Shown: positions 8,908 through 19,438, counted from the first letter of the stretch. The stretch is 64,000 nucleotides of DNA from Aliagarivorans taiwanensis DSM 22990 (GCF_000429505.1 NZ_AUBZ01000001.1:248001-312000); one strand, 5' to 3'. The notes: generated by a model not told the origin, from the letters alone. Translations and numbers: made by a program.

Positions 8908-10128
8908 CTAAGGCGCCCGCTTCTCGCTACCTTGCGAGGCTTGAGTGGCTGGTCGAGCAGTGGTGAGCAGCTTACGGGCAAATAGATTAAGGCCGATAAG
9001 CCCCATGGGCGCGGTAAAGATGATCGCCATCACCGCCAGCGCGAGGATAATCTCTCCTTCGGGGACCCCGGCTGCTAATGCCACGCCGCCTAACGCAGCT
9101 TGTACTGTCGCTTTTGGAGAGTAGGCAATCACGCAGAACAGGCGTTCTTTAAAGGTCAGCGAGGAGAACTGGGTGGCTAGCAGCACACCAATAGAGCGCG
9201 CCACCAAGCCAAGCATGATGGCCAGCAAGCCAGTGGCCCCTGCGCCAATCGCAACCCCAACATCCACCGACAGACCAATTAACACAAACAAGGCAATCTG
9301 GGCGAAGTACCAGATATGGCCAAACAGGCTGGAGAGCTCGGTGGCCTGCTGCTCGGCTTTCTCAAGCAAGATAAAGCCCATCGCCATCACCCCAAGCAGC
9401 GCTGCAGCGTTGATCCAGTGGCCAAACTCAACCAGCAACACAGCCAAAGTGAGCATCAACAAGATCTTCTCAACCAAGGGCAGGTTGTAGCGCTTGAACA
9501 CCCACGCCAGCAGTAAGCCCAGCGCCAGCCCGGGCAGCAGGCCGGTGATAATCGAAACCGGGATCTGCCAGGCCACCGCGTGCCAGGCAACATCGCCGGT
9601 GGTAGCCATGCCTAAGCACAAGGAGAACAGAGTAATGGCAATCACATCATCCACTGAGGCGCCGGCCAGGACGATGGTGGGCACTTCACGCTCAGAGCCA
9701 TAGCCTTCAGCCTTGAGCTCCAACATACTCGGCACCACCACCGCCGGCGACACCGCTGCCAGCATAAAGCCGGTAAGTCCGGCGACCACTACATCGAAAT
9801 CGAACAGCGCTTGAAGCACAAAGCTCAGGGCAATGCCTTCGAACAGGCAGGGGATAAAGGTCATGAGCAAGGCCGGTAGGCCCGCGCGCGACAGGGTTGC
9901 CCGGCTGATCCCCAGCCCCGCCTTGAGCAAGATGATGATTAGGGCCAACGTTTTGAGAAAGCCAGCCCCTTCCTCGAGCGACGGCGGCAAGGCATCGCCG
10001 ACGTAGTAGCCCAGGGCTATGCCAACAAATACCATGCCCAACACGCCGGGTAAGCGCAGTAGATTCACCAGCTTGCTGGCATACAGGCCAAAGAACAATA
10101 CACAAAAGAAAACGATACCGAGGGACAC
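8908..10128 (-). CDS. Cation:proton antiporter (monovalent cation/H+ exchanger family)
   Basis: A polytopic inner-membrane protein of 406 residues with about 12-13 predicted membrane segments and the Na+/H+ exchanger domain layout. Key segments are LRLPGVLGMVFVGIALGYYV near the N terminus, the polar pair in LAGASVDDVIAITLF (the two adjacent aspartates expected to bind the cation and proton in CPA-type exchangers) and a conserved YSPKATVQAALGG near the C terminus. It probably exchanges Na+ or K+ for H+ in salt or pH homeostasis. The start is a GTG with GGAGG five bases upstream. It has no partner gene. Confidence 0.85.
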   Translation of the reverse strand: MSLGIVFFCVLFFGLYASKLVNLLRLPGVLGMVFVGIALGYYVGDALPPSLEEGAGFLKTLALIIILLKAGLGISRATLSRAGLPALLMTFIPCLFEGIALSFVLQALFDFDVVVAGLTGFMLAAVSPAVVVPSMLELKAEGYGSEREVPTIVLAGASVDDVIAITLFSLCLGMATTGDVAWHAVAWQIPVSIITGLLPGLALGLLLAWVFKRYNLPLVEKILLMLTLAVLLVEFGHWINAAALLGVMAMGFILLEKAEQQATELSSLFGHIWYFAQIALFVLIGLSVDVGVAIGAGATGLLAIMLGLVARSIGVLLATQFSSLTFKERLFCVIAYSPKATVQAALGGVALAAGVPEGEIILALAVMAIIFTAPMGLIGLNLFARKLLTTARPATQASQGSEKRAP

Positions 10129-10323
10129 GTGGCCTCCAAACTCGAGGGGGGATACAACGGACCGATCTGTCCTGTGAATCCCCTAACTACAACAAAGGGT
10201 TAAGATACACAGGAGTCATCAGCTGTATGAGCTTGTCAGGTACTCATAGGGCGGTTATACGGCGGAACTCCATCGCCGGAAGTTAGGCATTCTACAGCAA
10301 AGTCCAGCGAGGACAAGCCACCG

Positions 10324-10764
10324 CTATAGAGGCAAGCGAAATGCCTGCATGGATGAGCGGATAAAGCCCTGTTGCTGATAGACATGCTGGGCAGGATGAT
10401 TGTCGTGGTCGGTCAGTAAGGTCACTCGCCCGCACTGTCGAAACTTCGCTTGCTCTATCGCCGCCTTTAACAAGGCACTGCCAATGCCTTGGCCGCGGTA
10501 GGCCTTCGATACCACCATATCCTCCAACATGGCCACTCGCCCGCCTAAGGCGGTGGAGAAGTTATACAGCAGGCTGACCATAGCGATTACCTGCTCGCCT
10601 TCAAGAGCGAGCAACACCTCACCACTGCTGTGTTGGAAGATGGACTGAAGACCCCGCCGTTGACGCTCAGGGTCGATATGGAACTCGGCCTCTTGCTCAA
10701 ACAGCTGAGCCAGTAGCCGAGTGAGTGCGGGAATATCACTTTCAGTTGCAAGCCGAACAATCAT
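10324..10764 (-). CDS. GNAT-family N-acetyltransferase
   Basis: An acetyl-CoA-dependent N-acyltransferase of 146 residues. The pantetheine/pyrophosphate-binding motif is VSKAYRGQGIGSALLKAA (RGQGIG), preceded by the strand EDMVV and followed by a C-terminal HVYQQQGF segment, a typical single-domain GNAT. The ATG at 10764 is better placed behind AAGGAA than the GTG two codons upstream. The substrate is unknown. It lies 65 bp downstream of nothing obviously related, so context gives no hint. Confidence 0.85.
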   Translation of the reverse strand: MIVRLATESDIPALTRLLAQLFEQEAEFHIDPERQRRGLQSIFQHSSGEVLLALEGEQVIAMVSLLYNFSTALGGRVAMLEDMVVSKAYRGQGIGSALLKAAIEQAKFRQCGRVTLLTDHDNHPAQHVYQQQGFIRSSMQAFRLPL

Positions 10765-10828
10765 GGGCACTTCCTTGTCTGCTGCCCTCGATTATACCTA
10801 AACCAACGAACCAAATTGGGCCGCGCAC

Positions 10829-12454
10829 TCAGAACAGCTTGAAACGCGCGACAGAACTGGAGAAATCATCCACCAAAGTATTCACCTGCTGTGCGGTATC
10901 CTGCACTTCTGCGGCGCTTTGGTGGTTGTTCATCGCCATTGCCGTGATCTGGCTGACTCGGTCTGCCAGCTCCATATTGGCCGAGGTTTGCTCTTGCAGG
11001 GAATGGGTCACTTCTCGAATAATCGCCACCAGCTGCTCAGATAGCTGCCGCATATGGGAGACCTTTTGCTCCACCTGCTCGGTTTGCTGCATGTTTTGCT
11101 CGACAAAGCCCATGCTGTTATTAATATGGGTAACAGTTTTATCGATGCCTTCATGTACATAGCGGATGGTTTGGGCGATCTGCTTGGTCGACTCCGAGGT
11201 GCGCTCAGCCAGTGCCCTGACCTGCTCAGCCACTACCGCAAAGCCGCGCCCCTGATCGCCCGCCCTTGCGGCTTCAATCGCTGCGTTAAGCGCCAGTAAA
11301 TTGGTTTGCTCGGCCACATCATTAATCACCTTCACCACCCCTTCGATCTCTTTGGAGTGTTTGCCTAACTCGGTGATTGCCTCGCTGGATGCCTTGGCGC
11401 TTTGGTGGATCTGCTGCATATCCACCAAGGTTTGATGCATGCTTTTTGAGCCGCTCTCCGCTTCCTCACCGTTCTGATTACTCAGGTCAGTCATCTTGCT
11501 GGCGTCATCCGAGATAACATTGATGCTTTGGGTAAACTGTTCCACCAACGCGGCGATGGTATTGGTATCGTCGGACTGGCGGTTGGAGGCCTGCACAATA
11601 TGGCTGGACAGCCCAGCCAGCTTGTCAGCCTGATCATCGAGCTGTTTCACCCCACTATGGATACCCGACAATGTCTGAGAAAAGGCGTTCATCAAGTTGT
11701 TTAATGCCACCCCTACCCGAGCAATCTCATTGCGACCATCTTGCGGGTAGCGCAGCGATAAATCGAGGTCGTTTTCAGCTTGCGAAAGGGAGTTCGACAG
11801 GTAGCGCAACGGCCTGACAATACTGGCCGCAATCACCAACGAGAAGCCGATCAAGCCACCGGTGAGCATGGCCACGCCTAGCAACAGCCAGATTACATCG
11901 TGCCAAAAGCTGCGCTCTACATCATCGACATAAAGGCCGGTATTCAACACCCAGCCCCACTCGTTAAAGCTCAGTGAATAACTCACCTTGTGATAGGGCG
12001 TTTTGTCTTCGCCAGCCTTAGGCCAGTAGTAATCGACCCAACCACCGCCCTGGCGCGCCGCATTCACTGCATCACGCACGATGTGCACGCCGTTCACGTC
12101 TTTGAGGTCGTTCAAGTCTTTGCCAATCAATTGCTTGGCGATGGGGTGGTGGACCATTTCAGAGTCAAAGCTGTACACCATGAAGTAGCCATTGTCGCCA
12201 TAGCGCATCGCATCCAGGGCTTGCAGCGCGCGTTGCTGGGCCTCTTCTGAAGAGAGCTGACCTTGGCGGGCCTGTTCTGCAAAGCTTTCGACCAAGGTGT
12301 AGGCAGTCTCCACCAGTACCTTGATCTGGAGCTGACGCTCCTCCAACATTCCGTGTTTCTTATTAAGTAGCGTTACACCGGCCACCAGTACAATTGAGAT
12401 GCTAGCAAGAGCAATCAGCAACAACAGGCGTTGGCGAATAGAAAGCGCATTCAT
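10829..12454 (-). CDS. Methyl-accepting chemotaxis protein with Cache sensor
   Basis: A transmembrane chemoreceptor of 541 residues. It has an N-terminal membrane helix (about 8-28), then a periplasmic single-Cache domain (about 30-185) with the characteristic [18 protein letters not shown], a second membrane helix (about 190-212), HAMP, and a long signalling coiled coil. The hairpin tip is conserved as [20 protein letters not shown]. sCache_2 domains often bind small organic acids; the ligand here is unknown. It signals to CheA/CheW, which are not in this window. GGGAG precedes the ATG. It is an orphan receptor gene. Confidence 0.92.
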   Translation of the reverse strand: MNALSIRQRLLLLIALASISIVLVAGVTLLNKKHGMLEERQLQIKVLVETAYTLVESFAEQARQGQLSSEEAQQRALQALDAMRYGDNGYFMVYSFDSEMVHHPIAKQLIGKDLNDLKDVNGVHIVRDAVNAARQGGGWVDYYWPKAGEDKTPYHKVSYSLSFNEWGWVLNTGLYVDDVERSFWHDVIWLLLGVAMLTGGLIGFSLVIAASIVRPLRYLSNSLSQAENDLDLSLRYPQDGRNEIARVGVALNNLMNAFSQTLSGIHSGVKQLDDQADKLAGLSSHIVQASNRQSDDTNTIAALVEQFTQSINVISDDASKMTDLSNQNGEEAESGSKSMHQTLVDMQQIHQSAKASSEAITELGKHSKEIEGVVKVINDVAEQTNLLALNAAIEAARAGDQGRGFAVVAEQVRALAERTSESTKQIAQTIRYVHEGIDKTVTHINNSMGFVEQNMQQTEQVEQKVSHMRQLSEQLVAIIREVTHSLQEQTSANMELADRVSQITAMAMNNHQSAAEVQDTAQQVNTLVDDFSSSVARFKLF

Positions 12455-12586
12455 GGAGGACTCCCTTCCTTACATTTCTTGCAAATAACACAAAGCTCAA
12501 CAAAAGCATAGATGCTAGTGCTATGACTAGGAAGGGTTTATTGACTTTATTGTTATAAAAACGAGGAAGGCTGTTACAAGTCAAGA

Positions 12587-12612
12587 GGGAGCAAAGCTCT
12601 GCTCCCTTATTT
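12587..12612. terminator. Probable terminator downstream of the HDOD gene
   Basis: A GGGAGCA/TGCTCCC stem (12587-12593, 12600-12606) lies directly after the HDOD stop. The better U run (TTATTTTT) is on the plus strand, so it may mainly block antisense transcription. Confidence 0.55.
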
Positions 12613-12616
12613 TTGG

Positions 12617-13402
12617 CTAATCCGCAATGGATGAAGCAAACTCAGCGCCAGCCGTCATTAGATCTGGCAACTGCTCTATCACTTTATCCGGCGCTACGCC
12701 CAAACGCAGGGTCAAGATAGAGCCAAGCAGTCGGTTCAGCTCTTCGTTTTCCTCACAATCCGGTTCGGTTGCCAGGCAATCCACTAACGCAGCTGAAAAG
12801 TACACCAAGGCGGGGAAGCCCTGAGAGTTTTTGCCCACCGAGCTGCCCTGCGCCTCGATGGCGCTAACGATATCATCGGGGAAGTTCCAGGTTTCCGCTA
12901 ATGTCGCCCCCACCTGAGCGCTACTCACCCCCGTGGTATCGATATGGGGCGTTTCAACTTCGGTATAGGCCAGCAGCACACTGCCGATGTCATACATCAT
13001 GCCACAGGTAAAGGCCACGTCCGGGTTAAGCTTGGCAGGACGAGCTAGCTCTTTACTGATGGTGGCCACCTGAAAGCTTCTGGTCCAAAAGGCCTTCAGG
13101 TCAAAGCCGGGAATCGATTTGGTCATGCTAGCCATGCCTGAGGCTATCACCAAGGTACGTACAGTGTTGTAGCCCAAACGCACCACTGCTTCGTCCATCG
13201 AGGCGATGGTTCTCGCCCCACCAAAGCGCGCGGTGTTCGCCAAACGCAGTACCTTAATGGAGATAACCGGGTCTAAAGAAATTTGTTGGGCGATGTACTC
13301 AAGATCTAGCTCATCGTCATCGAAGCCATTGATTAGGTCCTGAACGATCTTTCTGATTTTCGGAAGTTTATTGATATTAGATATCACAGCATCAGTGCTC
13401 AT
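12617..13402 (-). CDS. HDOD-domain signalling protein
   Basis: A protein of 261 residues made mainly of one HDOD domain, a degenerate relative of HD phosphohydrolases. The recognisable core is LEYIAQQISLDPVISIKVLR followed by LANTARFGG and DEAVVRLGYNTVRTLVIA. The metal-binding His-Asp pair of true HD enzymes is missing, as is usual, so it probably acts by protein binding in signalling (motility, biofilm or stress in studied relatives). The ATG at 13402 has GGATGG about seven bases upstream; the open frame extends further but without domain similarity. It is transcribed alone. Confidence 0.85.
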   Translation of the reverse strand: MSTDAVISNINKLPKIRKIVQDLINGFDDDELDLEYIAQQISLDPVISIKVLRLANTARFGGARTIASMDEAVVRLGYNTVRTLVIASGMASMTKSIPGFDLKAFWTRSFQVATISKELARPAKLNPDVAFTCGMMYDIGSVLLAYTEVETPHIDTTGVSSAQVGATLAETWNFPDDIVSAIEAQGSSVGKNSQGFPALVYFSAALVDCLATEPDCEENEELNRLLGSILTLRLGVAPDKVIEQLPDLMTAGAEFASSIAD

Positions 13403-13517
13403 AAGCATCCATCCCTGATAGAAAAGAAATGACGAGGGGATCGCCTCAGCTTTAGTAATACATCTATCAGAATAGGCCAGTCGCACAGCTTTACCAGCAC
13501 GCTCTCCTAGCTAATCG

Positions 13518-13546
13518 ACACAAAAAGGCCCCGCATCGCGAGGCCT
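13518..13546 (-). terminator. Terminator of the proBA operon
   Basis: On the minus strand AGGCCTCG pairs with CGGGGCCT (one G-U pair) and is followed by TTTTTGTG, about 28 bp beyond the proA stop. Confidence 0.85.
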
Positions 13547-13573
13547 GATGATTAGTCATTAACTATGAGCAGC

Positions 13574-14827
13574 TTAGCTGCGCACCAGCATGTCGGCCAC
13601 GCCAATCCACTTGTAACTGGTCAGCTCTTCCAGCCCCATTGGGCCACGGGCATGCAGCTTCTGGGTCGACACCGCCACTTCGGCGCCCAAACCAAACTGT
13701 GCACCGTCGGTAAAGCGGGTAGACGCATTCACATACACCGCCGCCGAACCGGCTGCGTTAACGAACTTCTCGATGGCAGGCATACGGTAGCTCAGGATGG
13801 CATCGGAGTGGCTGGCGTTGTGCTCACGCATATGGGCGATGGCTTCGTCCACATCGGCAACCACCTTCACCCCAAGGGTGAAGCTCAGCCACTCGGTATC
13901 GAAATCGCCGTCGGCAGCTTCGCGCAACTCAGCAGCGCCGCTTAGGCCTGCATAGGCGCTGGCGTCGGCCACCAGGCTAACCTTGGCTTGGTTCATCCGT
14001 TCAACCAGCTTAGGTAGCAGGCTATCGGCCACCGCTTGATCCACCAACAAGGTATCCAGCGCGTTACAGGCTGAAGGGCGTTGCACCTTGGAGTTCTCAA
14101 TCACATCCAGCGCTTTGTCGACATCAACGCTGCCATCCACATACACATGGCTGATACCAAAGCCACCGATGATCACTGGAATGGTGCTGTTCTCCTGACA
14201 CATCTTGTGCAGGCCTGCGCCACCACGAGGAATGATCATATCGACATATTGGTCGAGCTTAAGTAGCTGAGCCACCAACTCGCGATCTGGCTTGGCGATA
14301 TATTGCACCGAGTGGGCTGGCAGGCCAGATTTCTCCAACGCTGCTTGAATCACTGCCACCAAGGCCATGTTCGATTGGAAGGTCTCTTTACCGCCACGCA
14401 AGATGCTGGCGTTACCGGTCTTCAAGCACAGCGCTGCGATATCGATGGTCACGTTAGGGCGGGCTTCGTAGATCACGCCCACTACACCCAGTGGTACACG
14501 GCGACGTGACAGGCGCATGCCATTCTCCAGCACGCGGCAATCAATCTCACTGCCAACCGGGTCGTTAAGGTTCACTACATTGCGCACATCGCTGGCAATG
14601 CCGGCCAAGCGCTCGGGGTTGAGGGTAAGGCGATCGAGCATCGCTTCGCCAATACCGGCTTCACGTGCGGCGGCCAAATCGTTGGCATTGGCGGCTAAGA
14701 TCTCCGCTTCGCGCGCTTCCAGCTCATCGGCGATGGCGAGCAGCGCGGCGTTTTTCTGCGCCGTTGAGGCGGTAGCCAGCTCAAAGCTGGCCTGCTGGGC
14801 TTGTTGCCCCAAAATTTGCATATCCAT
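13574..14827 (-). CDS. proA: Gamma-glutamyl phosphate reductase
   Basis: The second enzyme of proline biosynthesis. It reduces glutamate 5-phosphate with NADPH to glutamate semialdehyde in the cytoplasm. It has 417 residues, the normal length. Diagnostic segments are [26 protein letters not shown], the catalytic-cysteine region [12 protein letters not shown], and the C-terminal [19 protein letters not shown]. It starts 8 bp after the proB stop, so the two are co-transcribed and probably translationally coupled. A terminator follows. Confidence 0.96.
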   Translation of the reverse strand: MDMQILGQQAQQASFELATASTAQKNAALLAIADELEAREAEILAANANDLAAAREAGIGEAMLDRLTLNPERLAGIASDVRNVVNLNDPVGSEIDCRVLENGMRLSRRRVPLGVVGVIYEARPNVTIDIAALCLKTGNASILRGGKETFQSNMALVAVIQAALEKSGLPAHSVQYIAKPDRELVAQLLKLDQYVDMIIPRGGAGLHKMCQENSTIPVIIGGFGISHVYVDGSVDVDKALDVIENSKVQRPSACNALDTLLVDQAVADSLLPKLVERMNQAKVSLVADASAYAGLSGAAELREAADGDFDTEWLSFTLGVKVVADVDEAIAHMREHNASHSDAILSYRMPAIEKFVNAAGSAAVYVNASTRFTDGAQFGLGAEVAVSTQKLHARGPMGLEELTSYKWIGVADMLVRS

Positions 14828-14835
14828 GTTGCTTC

Positions 14836-15945
14836 CTATTTCAACACTAAGTCGTCACGGTGTACCGCAACTGGCCCATACACATAGCCGAGAACAGCTT
14901 CGATCTGCTCCGAGTGTAGGCCTTTGATTCTATCAATATCTTGATACTGGTAGCGACAGATGCCGCGGGCAATCTCTTGACCATTCTCGTTGGTCAGGCG
15001 CACCACATCGCCACGGTAAAAACTGCCACGCGCCGCAATCACGCCTTTTGGCAGCAAGCTGGAGCCGCGCTCCACCACCGCTCGGCAAGCACCAGCGTCG
15101 AGTACCAGCTCGCCTTGTGGAGGGGGACCGGCCAACAACCAGCGCTTGCGATTCTCCAGCGGGGTTTGGGTGGCGCGAAAACGGGTGCCGACATTTTCAC
15201 CGGCAGCCGCTTTGGTCACCGCCTGCTCGGCATGGCCAGCGGCAATCACCACCTCAACGCCAGCGCGGCGCGCAATATCGGCCGCCTGTAGCTTGGTGGC
15301 CATACCACCAGTGCCCAAGCCACTCACACTATCGCCAGCCAGCGCTTTGATTGACTCGTCAATCTCTTGCACTTCTTCGATAAGCTTGGCGTCGGGGTTA
15401 GAGCGGGGATCTGCGGTGAACAGTCCCGGCTGATCGGTCAGCAGCACCAGTTTATCGGCTTCGGCCAGAATCGCCGCCAGTGCCGATAGATTGTCGTTAT
15501 CACCCACCTTAATCTCAGCGGTGGCAACCGCATCATTCTCGTTGATCACCGGCACAATGCCGTGATCAAGCAGCGCTTTAAGCGTGTCGCGGGCATTTAA
15601 GAAGCGCTCGCGATCTTCCATATCGGCGCGGGTCAGCAGCATCTGGCCAACGTGCAGGCCGTAGATATTGAACAGGTTTTCCCAGGTCTGGAACAGTTGG
15701 ATCTGGCCTACTGCCGCCAGCATCTGCTTGTTCGCCATAGTCGGCGAGATAGCGCCGAGTTTGTGCGACAGGTGTTCACGACCGGCCGCCTGTGCGCCCG
15801 AGCTCACCACCACCAACTGGTGTCCTGCTTTGCGTAACAGGGCGAACTGGCGCACCAGTTCAATCATATGGGCACGATCTAATTTGGAGGTGCCGCCAGT
15901 GAGTACACTGGTACCCAATTTAACAACGATTGTTTGCTTTGACAT
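14836..15945 (-). CDS. proB: Glutamate 5-kinase
   Basis: The first enzyme of proline biosynthesis. It phosphorylates glutamate with ATP and is normally feedback-inhibited by proline. It has 369 residues: an amino-acid kinase domain ([43 protein letters not shown]) and a C-terminal PUA domain from about residue 275. The ATG at 15945 fits the family N terminus ([11 protein letters not shown]); the open frame extends nine codons further without similarity. proB-proA next to crl and frsA is a conserved gammaproteobacterial arrangement. Confidence 0.95.
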   Translation of the reverse strand: MSKQTIVVKLGTSVLTGGTSKLDRAHMIELVRQFALLRKAGHQLVVVSSGAQAAGREHLSHKLGAISPTMANKQMLAAVGQIQLFQTWENLFNIYGLHVGQMLLTRADMEDRERFLNARDTLKALLDHGIVPVINENDAVATAEIKVGDNDNLSALAAILAEADKLVLLTDQPGLFTADPRSNPDAKLIEEVQEIDESIKALAGDSVSGLGTGGMATKLQAADIARRAGVEVVIAAGHAEQAVTKAAAGENVGTRFRATQTPLENRKRWLLAGPPPQGELVLDAGACRAVVERGSSLLPKGVIAARGSFYRGDVVRLTNENGQEIARGICRYQYQDIDRIKGLHSEQIEAVLGYVYGPVAVHRDDLVLK

Positions 15946-16001
15946 TTTCACCGCATGTACTGAGCCAATCAAAGGGGCTTATTCTAACTGAATATTGAAG
16001 G

Positions 16002-16026
16002 TGGGCGCATCCAATAGCTGCGCCCA
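16002..16026 (-). terminator. Hairpin downstream of crl, possible terminator
   Basis: A perfect 8-bp stem TGGGCGCA/TGCGCCCA with a 9-nt loop lies 21 bp after the crl stop. The following minus-strand bases are only weakly T-rich, so termination efficiency is uncertain. Confidence 0.45.
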
Positions 16027-16046
16027 ATTAAAACGAAATGTGGTAT

Positions 16047-16442
16047 TTAGGCTGCCGGGAGTGCTTGACTCGGCGAAAGCGAAGCCGATGCTTCGATGGG
16101 CAAGGAAAGTTCGTCTAACAGATTAAGCAGCTTTTGGTAAAACACATCCAGTGACTTGGTCACTTCTTCTTGATGTTTTTTCGGGATAGCGCACTCATCC
16201 CAATCACCTTTCTCGTTGTAGATGCCCCACGTGTAGTTGTACTCGAAGCCTTGTTCGGTCACAACTAGCTGCATCCACCAACCGTAGAACTCTCTGACTT
16301 CAGCTGCAGGTTTGGCACTTACACAGGCGGCCAGACAATCGAAGAAATAGCATTCCTTGCTACTCTGCTCTCCGCGCAGGTAAGGTCCAAGCTCGGTAAA
16401 CTTCTTTACCAGTTTGCCGTGAGTTGGCCATTTTACATCCAT
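16047..16442 (-). CDS. crl: Sigma factor-binding protein Crl
   Basis: A small cytoplasmic protein of 131 residues, matching Crl in length and in its conserved segments (GPYLRGEQSSKECYFFDCLA and FYGWWMQLVV). Crl binds sigma-S and helps it assemble with core RNA polymerase, boosting stationary-phase and stress genes. Its position between frsA and proBA is the conserved one in Vibrio, Shewanella and enterics. A GGGAGGG ribosome site precedes the ATG. The C-terminal 15 residues, rich in Ala/Ser/Pro, extend beyond the conserved domain. Confidence 0.93.
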   Translation of the reverse strand: MDVKWPTHGKLVKKFTELGPYLRGEQSSKECYFFDCLAACVSAKPAAEVREFYGWWMQLVVTEQGFEYNYTWGIYNEKGDWDECAIPKKHQEEVTKSLDVFYQKLLNLLDELSLPIEASASLSPSQALPAA

Positions 16443-16600
16443 GTTTGTTTACCCTCCCAAATGGTAAATCAACTGCTAGATATCCTTCATAGCTTAGGGT
16501 TGCGGCAGTTATCAGTGCTTATTTAAAGGCAGTCTTTTAGCACCTTACGAACCAACAACTTGCGCAACCTAAGAACTATAATGACCCGATTAAAATTAAA

Positions 16601-17830
16601 TCACAAATGCTTTTGCAGCCACTTGGTCACATCTGCGAAGATGCTATTAAAGGCGTGATTCTCCGCAATCGAGTCCATCACCTTCACCGTGCAGTCGCTA
16701 GAGGCATGGGATAACAAGTTAAGATCTTCCGCCGGACATAGGTAGTCGCCGCCCCGCCCCAACACGAAAAGTGGCAAGCGGGTATGCATCGCCCCCAGCA
16801 AACCTTGGGTTTTCAAAGACAACGGTAGGCATTTATAGAACAGCGCTTCGGGGTCGGCACTGTCGATACCCAGGCGATTGGCCAGACAATCCCGATACAT
16901 CTGCGGCAGCGCCTTCATCCGGTTGATATCGCTAAAGATGCGGTCCACCGGCCCAGCTAAAATCGCCGCAGCTTTAAGACGTTCTGGCGCCAAAAAAGCC
17001 ATGCGTGCGGCAATGTTACCGGCAAAGCGATAGCCCAGTACCGCAACCCGGGTGTGATCCACCCATGGCACCTCTTCCAGGTGATCCAAGATAGCCATAT
17101 GGATATGACTGCTATCTTGCTGCAGGCACCACTGAGTACTGTGCCCTACACCTGGGAGGTCAACGCTAAGCATGGCAAAACCGGCTTTAGCGAAGTAGTG
17201 CTGGAAGATCGGGTACAGCTCAGGTTGGATACTGTCGATACCGCCGCTGACGATAACTACGGGTTTGGGGCTGTCATCATCAGGCAGGTGCAGGTAACAC
17301 TCAATATGCCGGTTATCCACCGGAATATTCAGCTTTTTCACCAAGTAAGGGCTGTGATCCACTGCACTGAGCAGGTGGGTATAGGACAGAGCATGGGTCG
17401 CCGTTGCGATCTGATCGCCCTTAAAGTGCGGGAAGCCCGCCATGGTGGCGTAATAGCTCGCCATCAGGTACTGCTTGTGGGCTTGCGGTTCATCGTGGGC
17501 CTCAGCGAAGGCCTTGGCCATGCTGGCTGACGACGAGGAGAGCTTCATAAACTCGAAGCTCCAGCTACCTGGCTGATAGCCGCCAACTGTATCCAACATC
17601 TCGCTGGTACGTGGCTTATCACAGGCAGATATACGAGAAAACACAGATTGAATGTCAATCCAGGACATGCCCATCCACTGCCATAACCACGGCCTTTGAA
17701 TACGGTACCAAGGCCGGCCATCGTACTGGTTTTCAGCGATTAGTTGGCGGGCTTTAGAATTGGAAATTGTAGAGGTTTCTTTTACGGTTACGCGTGGCTT
17801 AAACAAGCTCTCAGAAAGATTTTCCGACAC
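16601..17830 (-). CDS. frsA: FrsA-family alpha/beta hydrolase
   Basis: A protein of 409 residues of the FrsA (UPF0255) family, alpha/beta-hydrolase fold. The N-terminal half has the family features (RPWYRIQRPWLWQWMGMSWI). The C-terminal hydrolase half contains VVIVSGGIDSIQPELYP and VAVLGYRFAGNIAARMAFLA, where Arg stands at the nucleophile-elbow position normally held by serine. FrsA was first described as binding enzyme IIA-Glc and shifting cells between fermentation and respiration; an esterase or pyruvate-decarboxylase role has been debated. Synteny with crl and proBA supports the name. Confidence 0.9.
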   Translation of the reverse strand: MSENLSESLFKPRVTVKETSTISNSKARQLIAENQYDGRPWYRIQRPWLWQWMGMSWIDIQSVFSRISACDKPRTSEMLDTVGGYQPGSWSFEFMKLSSSSASMAKAFAEAHDEPQAHKQYLMASYYATMAGFPHFKGDQIATATHALSYTHLLSAVDHSPYLVKKLNIPVDNRHIECYLHLPDDDSPKPVVIVSGGIDSIQPELYPIFQHYFAKAGFAMLSVDLPGVGHSTQWCLQQDSSHIHMAILDHLEEVPWVDHTRVAVLGYRFAGNIAARMAFLAPERLKAAAILAGPVDRIFSDINRMKALPQMYRDCLANRLGIDSADPEALFYKCLPLSLKTQGLLGAMHTRLPLFVLGRGGDYLCPAEDLNLLSHASSDCTVKVMDSIAENHAFNSIFADVTKWLQKHL

Positions 17831-17872
17831 ACTACGTCCTACTTGTACTTATTGCGTCCGGCCAATATAAAC

Positions 17873-17900
17873 AAAAAAGCCATTCCGAGGAATGGCTTTT
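17873..17900 (-). terminator. Terminator of the purine permease gene (bidirectional form)
   Basis: An 11-bp stem AAAAGCCATTC/GAATGGCTTTT (17875-17885, 17890-17900) has a 4-nt loop. On the minus strand it ends in a run of Ts. It lies about 105 bp after the permease stop. Confidence 0.85.
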
Positions 17901-18006
17901 CGCAACAGAAGTTCACTTTCCTTTTAGAAGAACAAGAACTTCAACATAAATACTACATGCTCAACATGTATTTGTACTTGGTAATCACGCAATAGCAATG
18001 ACTGCT

Positions 18007-19344
18007 CTATGCTAAGCCAATAAACTCAAAGAACATGAGAACATATGGCCACCAAAGCGGTGCCGCATACTTCAACACAAATACTACAGCCAGTACCCAA
18101 ACACTAGACGGCACGTCACGATGACGACCAGCCAGCAACTTAATTACAGCATATGAGATAAAGCCTAACGCGATACCGTCGGCGATGGAGAACGACAGCG
18201 GCATCATAATCGCCACAATTGCAGCTGGCGCCGCTTCAGTCAGATCAGTCCAATCGACGTTAATAAGGCCAGACATCATCAACACACAGACATAGAACAG
18301 GGCACCAGCGGTGGCGTATGCGGGAACCATACCTGCCAGCGGCGCAAGGAACAGCGCGGCCAGGAACAAGGTACCCACAACCACAGCCGTCAGACCGGTA
18401 CGGCCGCCCTCTGCCACACCCGCGCCACTTTCGATGTACGAGGTGGTGCTTGAAGTACCCAGCGCCGCACCCGAGATGGTGGCGGTTGCATCGGCCATCA
18501 GCGCCTTGCTCAGGCGTGGCAGCTTGCCGTTCTCGTCCAGCAAGTTACCACGCTGGGCAACCGCAGTCAGAGTACCGGCGGTGTCGAACAAGTCAACGAA
18601 CAAGAAAGCGAAGATCACGCTCACCATGGCAACATCAAAAGCACCGGCGATATCCAGCTGTAGGAAGGTCGGGGCAGGGTTTGGTGGCATAGACACGATA
18701 CCACCGAACTCAACATAGCCCAGCGCAATCGACAGCACGGTAATCGCCAAGATGGAGATCAGTACGCCGCCCTTAACTTTGCGATATTCCAGACCGATGA
18801 TCAGAAAAAAGCCCAGAGCAGCCAGCAGCATCTGAGGAACATTCTCATGCCCCAAGCTTACCAAGGTCGCTGGGTTATCAACGATGATGCCGACATTCTT
18901 CAGGGCAATGAGCCCCAGAAACAGACCGATACCCGCGCCAATACCCACCCGCAGAGCCTGCGGAATCGAGTTGATGATCCACTCACGCACCTTAAACAGG
19001 CTAAGTGCCATAAAGATAACACCGGAGATAAATACCGCTCCCAATGCCACTTCCCAGTCATAGCCCATTCCGCCAACAACGCCATAAGTAAAAAAGGCGT
19101 TCAGGCCCATACCCGGTGCTTGGGCGATTGGATAGTTTGCGTAGAAGCCCATCACATAACAGCCGATCGCTGCAGCTAAACAGGTCGCAACAAATACTGC
19201 GCCCTGATCCATGCCGGTCGCTGATAGCATGCTGGGGTTCACGAAGATAATGTAGGCCATGGTGAGGAAGGTGGTTAAACCTGCAATCACCTCGGTACGC
19301 ACGTCGGTACCGTGATCCTTCAGTTGAAAGAGTTTTTCTAACAT
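18007..19344 (-). CDS. NCS2/AzgA-type purine permease
   Basis: An inner-membrane nucleobase:H+ symporter of 445 residues with about 12-14 membrane segments. The opening (EVIAGLTTFLTMAYIIFVNP) and the motif APGMGLNAFFTYGVV are characteristic of the AzgA subgroup (adenine, guanine or hypoxanthine) rather than the xanthine or uracil carriers. GTSSTTSYIESGAGVAEGGR is the conserved mid-protein substrate segment. It is monocistronic. A consensus-like promoter and a leader able to form a pseudoknot lie upstream and may be regulatory. Confidence 0.9.
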   Translation of the reverse strand: MLEKLFQLKDHGTDVRTEVIAGLTTFLTMAYIIFVNPSMLSATGMDQGAVFVATCLAAAIGCYVMGFYANYPIAQAPGMGLNAFFTYGVVGGMGYDWEVALGAVFISGVIFMALSLFKVREWIINSIPQALRVGIGAGIGLFLGLIALKNVGIIVDNPATLVSLGHENVPQMLLAALGFFLIIGLEYRKVKGGVLISILAITVLSIALGYVEFGGIVSMPPNPAPTFLQLDIAGAFDVAMVSVIFAFLFVDLFDTAGTLTAVAQRGNLLDENGKLPRLSKALMADATATISGAALGTSSTTSYIESGAGVAEGGRTGLTAVVVGTLFLAALFLAPLAGMVPAYATAGALFYVCVLMMSGLINVDWTDLTEAAPAAIVAIMMPLSFSIADGIALGFISYAVIKLLAGRHRDVPSSVWVLAVVFVLKYAAPLWWPYVLMFFEFIGLA

Positions 19345-19432
19345 GTTTGTGTATTTTCCTAGGCGAGCTTTAGTTAACCGGGGGCTTAACTACGCTGTGC
19401 TTTTTCCCTGCTGGTAAAAGCCCCACAGCACC
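19345..19432 (-). promoter_or_regulatory. Structured leader of the purine permease (candidate pseudoknot)
   Basis: In transcript sense, GCTGTG (19429-19424) can pair with CACAGC (19399-19394), and the adjacent GGGGCTT (19424-19418) with AAGCCCC (19387-19381). The order A-B-A'-B' is that of an H-type pseudoknot. It would begin within a few bases of the expected transcription start. No known riboswitch class is recognised with confidence. Confidence 0.4.
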
Positions 19433-19438
19433 GCGGGC

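Noticed and set aside
8729-8911. A 60-codon plus-strand frame upstream of the antiporter end
   Set aside because: Its 3' end is the terminator hairpin of the antiporter gene, and no ribosome site precedes it.
16601-17830. FrsA considered as a broken enzyme because the nucleophile elbow lacks serine
   Set aside because: The gene is full length and in its conserved neighbourhood; atypical elbow residues are not by themselves evidence of decay in this family.
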